A stretch of DNA of 64,000 nucleotides from Globodera rostochiensis (Eukaryota > Nematoda > Chromadorea > Rhabditida > Heteroderidae), in contig JAEVLN010000019.1 in NCBI GenBank assembly GCA_018350325.1, forward strand, positions 124,001-188,000, read 5' to 3'. This document shows, piece after piece, positions 10,912 through 23,299 of this stretch. The position numbers were made by a program, and so were the translations under genes. Position 1 is the stretch's first letter. The number at the start of each line of letters is the position of its first letter. The notes under the pieces are model-generated. The model did not search any database. It was not told the DNA's origin and worked only from the letters and a program-made list of their open reading frames with translations.

Positions 10912-12020
10912 GTTGACAGGGCAATTAAGTTTTTTTTGGCAATTTCCTCAACTTCCGCCTCCGAATGACGGCCATAGCCTTGTGCCATCACAACGCTCTT
11001 CAGCTAAATCCACAAAAATTTTAATTTTTCAAATTTTGAGACGACTGACAAAGCCTTGAAATTTTTTGACTTTGAACGTCTGGAATAGGAACTTTTGAAG
11101 GCCTCTCATGTGCACGGCCCAACCATTTTCGGTGGCTATCCAGCCAATGTCAATGCTTCGGTCGTATTGGAGGCATCTGAAAAGGCACATTTTTTTATTT
11201 TGATCAAATTCCGAGAGTGTCCAAACTCGAGATCGGACCGATCAAGATTCTTGATCGAAATCTCGACGAGATTTTTTGAGATTCTAGATCGAAATCTCGG
11301 TAAATTTCGACGAGATTTTTTCGAGATTCTCGAAGAAATCTCGGTAAATCTCGACGAGATTCTCGATCGAAATCTCGATCACCTGAAAAGTGACTCTTCG
11401 ATGAGTACGGTAAACGATCGGCACAATGCGCGTTCGTATGTGCTGAAGCGCGAGTCAATGGGCAATTTGAAATTGGTGCGCAAATGGTCCATCACCAAAT
11501 TGGAGTCGGCAAATTGACACCCGTGCAGCTCAATGAACGGAATTTGGCCTTTGGAAGATGTCTTTTTGAATTCGTTGTCCACATTCTGAAAATTGCTTCA
11601 GATATCAGATCATTAAATGTCGTTTCCGCTATTATTGTTTCGTTTGTTTTGTTATTTTGTTCAGAATTGTATTGTGAGCGGATTATATGGAACTAGAACC
11701 TACATGAAACATCAATAAACATAATTGTTTGATTTTAAAATTAAACAATTGTTAACGCTTTCGCGTCAATTAATAAGCAGAAATAAAATAAATATTATAA
11801 TATATATGTATATATATAAAATTAATTATACAATTTTACGCGATATTTTACCCCATTAATGCGCAGCCAAGTTTCCAACTTTAACGCAAACGGCGATGGA
11901 ATTGGCACAATGTGAGTGCGAGGAAATTGGACCAAATAGACAACATCCGGCTTCCAATCACGAACGATCAACGCTCCATCAACAGCGGCACGATAAAGCG
12001 TTGGAACAGTGGAAACGGGC
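10912..12020 (-). CDS. FAX/CDR-type GST-like gene, 5' and middle exons
   Basis: Four phase-compatible exons: 11840-12020, 11383-11585, 11050-11176 and 10912-11003. The first contains VYLVQFPR, SPFALKLETWLR and the start of the thioredoxin-like half. The second contains SSKGQIPFIELHG and ADSNLVMDHL, the conserved glutathione-site-like strand of the FAX/CDR/metaxin-like family. The fourth contains AQGYGRHSEAEVEEIAKK, also family-typical, and ends in phase 2 at a GTAAAC donor. The expected C-terminal domain is absent downstream on this strand and lies inverted at 9432-9754. Intron 11177-11382 has transposon-insertion features (separate entry). The true start codon was not found. The family acts in cadmium or xenobiotic response and neuronal development; the substrate is unknown. 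Confidence 0.75.
11177..11392 (-). mobile_element. Candidate introner: TSD-flanked intron
   Basis: The intron of the GST-like gene runs 11382 down to 11177. The 8-mer CTTTTCAG (minus strand) occurs at the end of the upstream exon (11390-11383) and again as the last eight bases of the intron (11184-11177), where it serves as the 3' splice site. The 198 bp between them start with GTGATC, giving the 5' splice site, and consist of degenerate CGAGATTT words like the hAT-type MITEs elsewhere here. Splicing restores the pre-insertion sequence exactly and in frame. No clear terminal inverted repeat is seen, so the transposon class is uncertain. Confidence 0.6.
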
Positions 12021-12084
12021 CTAAATGTGTTTATTTTATACATGATCAGATCAATCATCACTGATCAGACAATGCAAAGCCCAC

Positions 12085-12164
12085 CCGATCAGTCCGTCTT
12101 CCTCCGCGTCCCAGGCACAGAAAACGACCGTCCGTTCGGGGCGCCATCCGGTGGTGCGGCCCGT
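12085..12164 (-). pseudogene. M28 peptidase (glutamate carboxypeptidase II-like) exon
   Basis: An 80-nt open stretch between an AG acceptor and a GT donor reads GWRPERTVVFCAWDAEEDGL. This matches the zinc-binding core of the transferrin-receptor/glutamate carboxypeptidase II family (DAEEfGLiGS). No neighbouring exons of that family were found on either side. The exon ends in phase 2, and the next minus-strand exon (12020) starts in the matching phase after a 64-nt gap, so an in-frame chimera with the GST-like gene is formally possible. An isolated relic is equally likely. Confidence 0.55.
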
Positions 12165-12348
12165 CTGGGCCGAGATCGGCGTTCCAAAAATGAGAATGAG
12201 AAAAAAAAAGCGAAACATGTCGTGTGCCTGCCGCCAAATTGCTCGGCGAATTCCCCTAAGGCTTCGCCGAGTCCATGGCACCCTTGTGCCCGCAATAATA
12301 AGGCCCACCACCAAAGCTAAAAAAAAGGATGGAGGGAGATGCAGCCAC

Positions 12349-13260
12349 TTAGCGCCGTAACTTACCTATTACCCCTAATTCAGGCTGGTGAACAACAATA
12401 AAATATAGAACGTCGATCAATAGAAGGAACAATAAGAAATAAATCACAGCATAAAGCAGCAAAAGAGCCATCCCACCAAAAATCAGCCACCTGGTAGAAA
12501 ACGAATTGCTATTTCTAACAATAAAAACAAACCAAAAAAATACTCCGATTAAGTCCAACATTGAGGAATAGAGAAGAAAAAAATAGAAAATCTAAAAAAA
12601 CATTGAAACACTTTTTTACCGACTCTGAAAACAAGTTAAGATGAAATCATATGATCAAATAGATGGCATATTCGTAATCAGCGACCTCGATAACCTCGGG
12701 TACCTATGAGAATTTAGCTAATGGAAGATTGCTTTTTCGACCAAACCGGTTTCAGGAATTTTTATCTCGCCGATTTAAAATTCAAAACGTATTAAAAATA
12801 TTTGCCTAACTCTAGAAAACGAAAGCATTCAATGCCAACAATCAGAAGGTTGGCAACTATTTTGCGAATGAAGTGACCATCAAAAATTAGAAAAAAAATG
12901 ACAAAAAAAAAATCCACAAAAAAAAACATAAAAAGAGGAGACAAAATCCTGAGCAAAAACCCCTTAAAAAAAAAAGATAAACTCAATGGAAAATTCATGC
13001 CAATTTTTACTTGGAATCGCGCGACAACTTTTCGAAGTGAGAAAAAATTGAAAAAAAGAAGAAGCCAAACGGTGAGAAAGCCGAACTAATTTTTTGAAAA
13101 CGATTTGTTCCAGCGAATCGTCAGGCAACAATTCCCTAAGCCCAAAACCTAAAAAATTAAATAAAATTTCACTATTACAAAACAAAAAACAACAATAATA
13201 CCTTGCACAATGTATTCGGCAAAAGTGGTCGCCTGAATGGCCAACATCATTGGGTAAATG
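12349..13260 (-). CDS. Unrecognised membrane-protein exons
   Basis: Several minus-strand stretches have strong hydrophobic segments separated by intron-like AT-rich DNA. One within 12349-12561 contains WLIFGGMALLLLYAVIYFLL; one near 13080-13160 contains LRELLPDDSLEQIV; one near 13200-13260 contains MMLAIQATTFAEYIVQ before a GTATTA donor. They could be exons of one multi-pass membrane protein. The family was not recognised and the exon limits are uncertain. Confidence 0.35.
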
Positions 13261-13585
13261 AGCACAAATCCAAATAAAGGCAATTGCATTCCTAAAAAGG
13301 CTTTTTATTTATTTATTCCGAGTCTTGGACCAACCCCAGCCAAATTACCCGGATATCTGGGTGTTTTTGAGCTAACCCAGCAAAAAGGCATGAAACTTTT
13401 AACATATCCAAATCAAAAAACGCTCACTTTTTATGAAACAACCTACTAGTAGTAATTCGCAATTTTCAACATGCGTTTTGGGGGGGGGGGAAGAGAAAGG
13501 GCGGGGGACCCTTCTAACTTATTTGAAGCTTTGATTAGCATATTTTTAAATTTTAAAACCACTAAATTATGAACGGACAAAAAAG

Positions 13586-13812
13586 TCAACCAACACGAAC
13601 AGCAAACACTATTTGCGCCTTCTCTACTATAAGCTGACCTTTAGCATGAAACCGCAAAACTGAACACTTCGGTGCACAAATGTCCATTATTTGTTTGCGC
13701 GTTGAAGTGCCATATTTTCGCAAAGCATCCACGCTTTCTCGATAAAGCCCCTTGGCCAGCAAATCGGACGTATAAATGGCCAAATATTTGTCAAGCAATG
13801 GCCGATGCTGAA
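13586..13812 (-). CDS. Exon resembling TPR region of IFT172-type protein
   Basis: A minus-strand exon begins after a CAG acceptor near 13812 and reads LDKYLAIYTSDLLAKG, then LYRESVDALRKYGTS. The spacing resembles the helical TPR-like repeats of intraflagellar transport protein IFT172 (repeat ending in a KYG or xHGAP turn). No other exon of that family was identified nearby, so the call is tentative. The reading frame stays open to 13586. Confidence 0.3.
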
Positions 13813-13899
13813 ATTGGTGAAATATTTCAAAATTAAACTTTTAGATTTGTTAGCATTTTTATTCCACTTGAAAACAAACGCTAAATTCAAAAATTATGT

Positions 13900-14830
13900 C
13901 GACGGATTTTCACGCATTTTAATCAAAATTCTATAAAATTATGCACATTTTAAGCTATAACTCAAAATCAAATGATAGATACCATTTCAAATTAGATAAA
14001 ATCTATTTCTTATAGGGTGGCTTAGGCCTAAGCCTAACGAACCCCAAGTCTCTAACTTTTCCCTGATAGTTCTAATTCAGTCCAAAAATATTTTTAAAAA
14101 TCGGAAAATAGTTTAAAAGGCCTTTAAAAATTATTTACTCCTCCATAGACACTCACCGAATGTTATAAGAAATCATTTACAAAATCGGGGTTCAAACCAC
14201 CAGTATTTTATTTTTTCTCATGGAGAGCAATTTTTCGCGTTGGAGAGAAATTTTCCAAGAGCAATTTTCCCCTTGTTTTCACGGAGAGCAATTTTCCGCT
14301 GAGAGCAACTTTCCGAGAGCAATTTTCCGAAAAGTGTCGGAGAGCAATTTACCTAGACTCGTTGGGTTCGAGTCCGCTTGAGTACAACACTTATTTATTC
14401 TTTTTCCTCTACTCACATAATTTTCTTCCCCTGATAATAAAAATATTTTAATAATTTTTAAATATTTTTTTTAATTAAGCTAAACATGAATTTTTGAAAT
14501 AAATTCATCACATCTTCCTGAATTTTTGCTTCAATTTCCTTAACAAAGATTGCCAATTTTTGTAAAAATTTCTCCGGCGGCGCCTGTCGGCACCAGGGAT
14601 GTGCTCTGTTCTGTTCTGATAGCCATTTTTGCAAAATTATTCATTCTTGGGCCAATTTTCTGAACAAATTGTCATCAAAAATCAAAAAAATTTTCCCGGC
14701 GGCGCCTATCGGCACCGCCGACCCCCTCCTATTTCTAAAAAATATTAAAAAAAGTGTCGATTTTTTTAAATTTCTGTTGAAAATCTGTTAACTAAAGTCA
14801 AAAATTCAAAATTTTTGTCGCCGAATTTTC
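13900..14830. repeat. Dispersed repeats, no gene
   Basis: This stretch holds a TTAGGC-type inverted word (14017-14046), a 130-bp array of GAGAGCAATTTTCC words (14220-14350), a B-box-like GGTTCGAGTCC (14366-14376) that may be a tRNA-derived tail, and two copies of the GGCGCCTATCGGCACCGCCG word family (14575-14600 and 14697-14722). Other copies of the last are at 3415, 4742, 6580 and 17515. No coding region was recognised. Confidence 0.6.
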
Positions 14831-14832
14831 CA

Positions 14833-15025
14833 GGCCCAAATTCGCCAACGAGAGCAAGGAGGGAGACAGCATTTTAGTTTTTGATCGCGCTCCAGACGGA
14901 CAACTCATTGCTGAGGAGGAGGACATCAACGATTGGGGGGAGACCATCCGCAGCGCCGCCCCCCCCTCGACCCGGCGCATCCCGAGGGGCCAAAAGAGGA
15001 AGAAGAGGAAGCCGAAGAGGAAGTG
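14833..15025 (+). CDS. C-terminal exon of an unrecognised acidic/basic protein
   Basis: An open stretch following a TTTTCCAG acceptor reads PKFANESKEGDSILVFDRAP, then an acidic EEEDINDWGE segment, and ends in a strongly basic tail (KRKKRKPKRK) before TGA. The basic tail could be a nuclear localisation signal. Codon use differs from the surrounding AT-rich DNA. The upstream exon was not identified. The downstream 15026-15366 is C/T-rich and probably 3' untranslated. Confidence 0.4.
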
Positions 15026-15369
15026 ATCACGGACGGGCAGTGATCGGACGGGAGAGCCACTCCCGGGCGCGGAAGAAAGGTTGATCGGGGGAGGGCTCCC
15101 CCTTTTCAATTGTGCCTTTCCCCGACTCCTCCACGCATTTTTTACCATTCCCCGCTCCCCCCGCACCTATCGTATTTTTTGGCCGACATTTGCCCCCCCC
15201 CCCCCTCCTTTTTCCAATCACATATTCACATCTGCCGAATCGGCCTCCTTCCTTTGTGTCCAAATCAACATTTCCGCCCCGAGGATCATTGACCAACTTT
15301 GCCCTTCCCCATCCATTTCTGTGCTCCCCATTAGCATTTTACACGAATTCACAAAAAGGCTGCCTCTCT

Positions 15370-16718
<1,349 letters not shown>

Positions 16719-16721
16719 TCT

Positions 16722-17420
16722 TTGCCCATCTCTCCCTCGGGGAGCATCATCCTTTGTTCATCAACACATCCACCCTCCGGCAGATGTTTACCATTTATTC
16801 TCACCATTTTGCACCTTTCCCCAACCCTTTGTGCCGTCAGCCGACATTTCTGTTCACCGAACTTTGGCCATTCTGTTTTCATCCCTCCCCCTCTTTTCTT
16901 AGGGGGACCAATCACCACCGTTTCACGATCGCCCATCTTTTGTTATGCAACGCCTCCCCCCCAGGGGAGAAATTTCCTATTTAACCGGCCCGGGGACCTT
17001 CCTCGGGGTCTCCCTTCTCTCTGCTCATTTTTTGTTCCTTCCCCGTCTCTCATCACATATTTGTCCCTCCCTTTTTTCTGCCACTTCAAAATATTTGTGG
17101 AAGTTCCTCGCCAATAAATTTCCCTTTTTGAATTCCCCAGCGGATCAGTTTGGAAGGGAGAACGACTCCCGGGGGGACAGCTCCATCGCCGAACTCACCA
17201 GCAGCAAGTTCAAGCAGGCGTCAATCCCTGACGGCCTATTCCTCCCCGCTCATCCATCGTCTTTCCCACCTTCCCCGAACGTCCCGAACCCCAGTGTCTA
17301 AATCGGAGAGGAGTAGTCGAGAGTTCGAAAGCGGGAGCCAATCTCCCGAGACGCGCCGACGAGAAGAAGCCGAAGTTGGAGTTCCAGCTTCTCCCATAAA
17401 CAGCTGGTGGTGCCGTTAGC
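16722..17420 (+). other. C/T-rich region with one possible exon
   Basis: Mostly pyrimidine-rich sequence, probably untranslated or intronic. From about 17140 an open stretch reads FGRENDSRGDSSIAELTSSK, resembling a coding exon, but no family was recognised. Longer open frames in the C-rich part look compositional. Confidence 0.3.
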
Positions 17421-17499
17421 CTCCCCCGACCGGGGAGAAATATCAACCAACCCCCCTTTTTTGGCGCCAACAGAACCCCCCCAGCCGGGTTCTGTTTGG

Positions 17500-17935
17500 C
17501 CACAATTTTCTCGGCGGCGCCTATCAGCATCGCCGACCCACCTTTCAAACCCCGGACCCGGATTCGAACATTTTTTCGAAAATTCAAATCGTTTTTCTAG
17601 GGGCTTTCTGGGCCGTAGAAGCCGAATCTAGCATCCATTTCGTCCAATTCTGAATCCCGGACCCGAATTCATGCTTTTTGAGAACGATTTTGGGCCCTAA
17701 ATTGATTTTAGAAATTTTTTAAATTTTCGAATTTGTTCGAATCCAGGTCCGGTTTTTGAAATTGGTCGATATTGAGGCCAGATTCGGGTTCTACACCCTT
17801 GTATACCTACCCCTTAAAAAACTTTTTATCGACTTTTAAAATTTTATTTTTTTTTCGGTGTTTCGTCGTTTTTTGGCTTAGGTAGTCGGTGTTTCGTGGC
17901 TTCGGTGTTTCGTAGGGCAGCGGCTGTGTCCCTGC
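17500..17935. repeat. Diverged copy of the GTAGAATCCGA/TTTCGTGG repeat
   Basis: 17540-17820 matches the repeat at 2190-2600, and 17858-17920 matches its TTTCGTGGC array (GGTGTTTCGTGGC words). A GGCGCCTATCAGCATCGCCG word is at 17518-17537. The copy is clearly older than those in the palindrome. Confidence 0.6.
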
Positions 17936-18393
17936 AAAAAGTTTGAGAACAATAGACAGATGGCCAAATTTGTCAATTTTCAAGCATTTTTCGCATTCTT
18001 TTTTTGAATTTTCGCTTAAAATGTAACAATATTTGTTCATTTTTATCCAAATTCTATTGTACTGTGATTTTCAGGATATTTCGAATTTTTGGACCAATTT
18101 TCTTACCAAATTGAGTCAGAAAAACTCACATTTCATGCAACAACTGCATTTTTGATTTTGTAAAGTCCTTTTATTTGCCAGAAAAATGCCAACAAAATCT
18201 TTCTGGTACTCCTCTTTTTTCAATACCTTTTTTAGCCTAAAAAATGGTCACAAATAGGCACATTAAATGTGTCTACATATATTTCTCATTGCGTTTTGCG
18301 CTTTTAATGTGGTCCAAAACAGACCAACATATGCCCGGTAAACATTTTACATTTTCATAAAATGTTGTACATTAAGTAATATTCGTTTTTCAG

Positions 18394-19558
18394 TTCCCAA
18401 TGCTTACATCAGTTACCTCGCACAGAGAAGCCTGGTAAGTCGATATTTAGGCGTTGTTTTTGGTCTTACAAATTAGGTAATTCATTTTTTAAGAACTTTT
18501 CGAAGGGATTTGCGAATTTAACTTTGCTAATATTAGAACAAATTTTTATTTGTTTTTTTTTGCGTTCGATTTTCGGAGGCAAATTGTAATGTTTTTTAGT
18601 TGATCCAATGGTTCTACTACACAACGGCAGCCATTCTCATGCCTTCGCCGTACCGACCGCGCGCTTTTGCGTCCAAACTTCATACTGTCACAGCGGCCAT
18701 TGTCTTCCCGTTCTCTTTTGTAAGTCCAAAATTATCTCCAAACGAATGTTACTTTTATGTTTTTTTAAAACAAAAATCAATCGTCTTTTTAAATTAGAAA
18801 TCGTTTAGTTGGTTGTTTTCAGGTTGTTGTCATGATGATTTGGGCTCAATACATCATGGACCCGGGAACGCAGACGAGCAAAGAGGAGCGCCTTTTTTTC
18901 ATCATAAATTGGAGCCGTATTGTAATTTGGCCCCTCTTCGCCATGCTGGTTGACATTTTCATGTGGCAGCACCAGCGCCCGAAGCCGCGCGGCTACAAAG
19001 CTGATATTGTACCGGCACTTATTTCCATTTGCGGAGTCGCTTTGTACGTCTTCAAATTTCTACATCAAATTTTGGGATTTAAATATTTAAATGAGTGGTC
19101 GCGGGGATGTTCAAAACGCAGAATATTTTTTACGAAGGGGTCGACCAAATATTTCTGCTTGATATTTAAAAATTTACTTTTTTTTTTTTGGGAATTTTAG
19201 GATTAACAGGATTTTGCCTTTTTTTGTTCGTTATTCTTTGTTCCTTTTTAACGTACTAAGAAATTTACAAAAATTTTTTTTTTTCAAATTTCAGCTGTTA
19301 CGCGGGCGTCGTGCGCTATAACCTTTGGACGTACCCAATTTTCCGTAAATTTTACGTTGGATGCCGCCCAATAATCCCGATGTTATGTTGCTTTCCGATA
19401 TTTGTGGCTTTCCGCCGTGTGTATCCCAAGTGAGTGATTTGCTTTTCTCGTTATTTAGAAATAACCATTTCCATATTTTCCTTCGAGTAGTCGTTAAAAT
19501 TCTTATGTTCAGGTTGCTCAAGTACCGTTATATGCGCTTTGGTCCAGATGGAAATTAA
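18394..19558 (+). CDS. AIG1/ADTRP-family membrane protein (3' part)
   Basis: Five exons join in phase: 18394-18434, 18600-18719, 18823-19043, 19295-19429 and 19513-19558. The product has several hydrophobic helices, an MIWAQYIMDPGTQ stretch after a helix, and RYNLWTYPIFRKF near the end, matching the xxWVYP element of the androgen-induced-1 (AIG1) family. AIG1 and ADTRP are multi-pass hydrolases of fatty-acid esters of hydroxy fatty acids, using a Thr and a His. In the loop where the family has NHxxHT this protein reads NWSRIVIWP and I see no His, so activity is doubtful. First exons upstream of 18394 were not identified. The last exon gives a short basic tail. Confidence 0.65.
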
Positions 19559-19599
19559 TGCGATGAAATAATCATTCCAAACAATCATTTTTGTGCCAT

Positions 19600-20280
19600 A
19601 TTTGTTTTTGTTATACATATCGCTCAATCGTTGCCGTTGTTTATCAAAAATCTTGTTCAATTTGCTTGCATTTTTTTCTCCTTAAAACTGATATCAGGGT
19701 GGAATTTTTTCATTTATTTTAAGCTAGTTTTTTTTGTCCTAAAGATATAACCTATAATGGGCCTTTTCCCTGTGCTTTTATTGGCATTTTTCCCAAAAAA
19801 AACCACAAAACGTCCACAAGGATCTCTCTCGAAAGACCAAATAACCCGCAATTAAGAAATATTTCGAATTCAGTCGAAAATTCATCATTTTCATGTATGT
19901 ATCTTTTGCCTTCAATGTATCTTTTGCCTTCATAAGTTGAGAAAGGATAAACAGTAGGAAATTTGCACAAAGCCTCGATTCCCAGCCCAGTTAATAAGTA
20001 CCATTCTTGGCACATTTCCAGCACAAAGAATGAACAAATTTATGAGGCTCAACAAAACAATGCCGGCAGCGATCTGTAATATATAATTGGTTAATAATGT
20101 TACACTAAAATTACCTAATTACAATTTTGAATTTTTTACCATTTCAACGGAATCGAATACAGATCGCTATTGATTGCTTGGGGAGAAATGATTTGTGAGA
20201 GAAAATTGGAAAAGCACATAAAATTTGGGACAATATTTCGCTCACTTTCAGTAATTTCAAATATTTGTCGAAACGGCCTT
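19600..20280 (-). other. AT-rich region with one hydrophobic exon-like stretch
   Basis: A minus-strand open stretch after a CAG acceptor at about 20076 reads AAGIVLLSLINLFILCAG and continues to about 19930, possibly one membrane-segment exon. It has no recognised family. The rest is AT-rich with nothing identifiable. Confidence 0.25.
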
Positions 20281-20339
20281 TTTCAGAAAAAAATATTCGA
20301 GCGTTGAGAAAAACTGAAGCGATTTTCATTTTTGTGACC

Positions 20340-20640
20340 AATTTTCGGCAGTTAGATGCGAGGGGAGGCGGCGGCCCCGGGGGGGGGGGATTGAGGGGGG
20401 CAAAGTGTTCGGTGTCACCGCTTATTTTGATTGGAGCGACGAGGAGCTGAAAGAGGTGGGCGAATCCAAAAAGTGATCGGAATGCAAATGCAAATTACAA
20501 ACGGCCAAAGGAATTCGACTGGCGCAAAAAAGGAGTGATCAGCCACGTGAAGATTCAATGTGAGGGGTCAACCACCGATTGGGTATTTTTGCTGAACGGA
20601 CCCGGCCATACCTTGGGGGGTCAAATATTCAAATTTTGTC
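20340..20640 (+). pseudogene. Cathepsin-like (C1A) protease remnant
   Basis: One stretch reads FGVTAYFDWSDEELKEV, resembling the end of the I29 cathepsin propeptide. A second from about 20504 reads PKEFDWRKKGVISHVKIQ, the N-terminus of the mature papain-like domain. The following CGSCWAF active-site motif is replaced by CEGSTTDWVF, so the catalytic Cys is missing. No downstream His/Asn exons were found. It is either a dead gene copy or a catalytically inactive homologue. The G run at 20380 marks a repeat boundary. Confidence 0.5.
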
Positions 20641-20649
20641 AGTTTGTTT

Positions 20650-22360
20650 GATTTAAGTGCGTTGTGGCGCGTGTTGGGCCTTTGCGACGGCGGCTGTCGT
20701 TGAATCGCAACACGCAATACGAAATGGGACACTTTTCACTCTGTCGGAGCAGGTCACGCCCCACCAACACGGGAATGAACTCATTTTAGCCCATTCAATT
20801 CACTATCATTTCCATTAAACGCGATTCAATAATATCCCTAACCACAATGAAATGCCCGATTCAAAACTTTTCACCCTTTTTTAGGTCAAAAAACCACCCT
20901 CACTCAGACACTAAAAAAATTCCGGGAACCAAAACCTAATAAATTATGTAGGGAGCATGGGACAACTAAGGATCAAAGGTAGGTGGAATTTTTACATCAA
21001 TTACCTGTTCACTATTTTTTACTAAGCCTGGGGTGGTTTAGGCCTAAGCTTACAAATTAATGAACACCCAAGTTTCTAATTTTTCCCCAGTTATTCTAAC
21101 CGGGCTTTGTGTTACTTAAAAGTTTATTTTTTAAATTTGAAAAGTCAAAAAATGAAAACATTCTGTGAAAATTTTTATTTTAGAAATTACCGTATATCAT
21201 TTAATTTTTACCTGTCTCTAATGTTTGGCATCGTTTTTTTATGTAAAACTTGTTTGGGAACAAAACGAACCCGGGAACAAAACGGCGGGAACAAAAGGGT
21301 CCTAGGTTGGGTTTGTCAGGCTTAGGCTTAGGCCTAAGATTGGAATTTTTGATGAAAATAAGTGAATCTTAAAATAATAATAGGGTCCCCCCTATGCTTT
21401 TTCAATTCGCGGCGCACATGTCGCGCTTACCCCTTCGGCACAAATGTCGCGGCGCATTTGTCGCGACCCAAAAGTAGAATTTTCCCTGCGGCGCAAATGT
21501 CCACGGCGCAAATGTCTATTTTTGGCTTACGGCGCAAATGTCTCCGGCGCAAATGTCCTACCACGCAACTACACTTGTATGTGCGCAATGTCCAATTCCT
21601 ATAAAGGAACTTTAATTTTTGCTCACAGATCTTCGTGAAAGTCGATGAACACAAATTCGAAAGCTGAGTCTGGCTTATCCTCAAAAATGGGTGTCATTTT
21701 GGCGACTGCTGGGCTGGGAGTTGCCAATTTCGGGTGTTTAATGTTAGGACACAATTCTGGTTAACCGGAGAGTAACCAGCTTTTTGAAAACCTAAACCAT
21801 ATTCGGGAATTAGAAAATCTCACACAGTTATCCGGGATTTTCTAGATAACCCGAACCGTTGTCCGGAATTTAATAAAAAACACCATAACTCGAAGTTTGG
21901 GTATTTAAAAAATTATCATTTCTTCGGGGTCATTTTTTATCGAATTTGTGCCAAGAATTGCCATATTTTTGCTACGGCAAATTTATCTGTTAATTTTACC
22001 AATTTTAGCAAAATTTGCCGCGTTAAATTTTTACCATTGCCAAACTCTACTTTTAAGCTTAGACGTAAAATTTAAAGTGCAGTTTATTTTTATAAAGAAA
22101 ATAAACTTTTAACAACTGATTTTTTTTGTGATTTATACAATAAATTGTTGATTTTGCAACTTTTCATTTTTTAGAATAATAAATCAAAAGTCAGTTTAAA
22201 TACATTTCCCAACCCAATAATTTTGGTTTGCTAACGTCATCAAACCGCTGGGCATTTTACACTTTTTCTCATTGGCATTGAAAGGCATAAGGGTCCGGCA
22301 TAGAGTTGAGTAATATTCAATTGCACCTGCCAATGGCACAATTAACCAAATTGGCATTCC
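20650..22360. repeat. Repeat-rich stretch without a recognised gene
   Basis: TTAGGC-type inverted words are at 21026-21052 and 21302-21340. A word array of GGCGCAAATGTC and its variants occupies 21410-21565. The remainder is AT-rich single-copy-looking DNA. No exon was recognised on either strand. Confidence 0.5.
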
Positions 22361-22881
22361 ACAACAAATGAACATAACTCGCGATGGCCACCGTCGCAGC
22401 GGACGGTGTGCTCCTCGCTGGGCACGGGCGCCAGTTCAGCGCCCAAAAAAGCCTATCAACTAACTGTTCGGAAAGCGACGGAAATTGGGTAAAGATTCCG
22501 TTTTTAAACTAAGGGGCGGATGTTTGTGCACTAAAAATGTTCTTCCGCGTTGTCCAAGTTGTGCCTGATTTAGTCTTCGGACTTTTCTCGAAACTTTTCG
22601 GCACTTTTACCCTTTTCTGTTATTTGTAATGATTCTTTGAATAGCAAATAACAACTTTTAATTTTTATATAAAAAACATTTTAGGGAGAAGTTTTATCCA
22701 AATCCACGTTATTTTCTATAAATAGTTCCACACATTTCATAGTCCCATTCAATTTAAGAATCATCAAAAAGCAACGATTTAAAAGTGAATTGAAAGTGAA
22801 GTGTTAGCCTAGAGGAATTAATGCCAAATGCCATCGCCGCAACTCCAACTGCAACACCACCACCCCCACTCACTTGCGTCG

Positions 22882-23290
22882 CTCACCGTGAACATGTCCA
22901 ACACGCCGACAATGTTTTCGTGCCGAATGTCGCGGAGAATGCGCACTTCTCCTTTCAGAGAATGAAAAATATTCAAAACAAATTCTTCCAATTCAATTTT
23001 TTGGCAAAAATAAAAAAGTTGAGAAAAAAGGCACATACTCAATGTTCGTTTGACGAGCGCAATGGCAGAATGCCAAAAAAAAATTACTCAAAAAACTATT
23101 TTTTTTATTTGTTATAATTTAAAGTTTCTGAGATAAAAGACAAACAAACAATTAAAAGTAATCGGCTTATAATTAATTATTTGTTATCCGTCACTCTGAA
23201 AGCATCACATTATCAGTGGCCATCCCAACAGAACCATAAGCACCCGAACCAATCATCTTTTCCAACGGGTAATTTGTGTCGTTCAATTGG
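22882..23290 (-). CDS. MAP-kinase-like kinase, N-lobe exons
   Basis: Three minus-strand exon-like stretches in kinase order. About 23290-23205 reads YPLEKMIGSGAYGSV, the glycine-rich loop. About 23075-23040 reads IALVKRTL, the position of the ATP-binding lysine, ending at a GTATGT donor. About 22965-22885 reads EVRILRDIRHENIVGVLDM, the conserved helix C to strand 4 region of the MAPK/CMGC group. The catalytic loop and C-lobe were not found in 22360-22880, so the gene is partial or its later exons are too diverged to see. Confidence 0.5.
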
Positions 23291-23299
23291 AAGCTCGTT

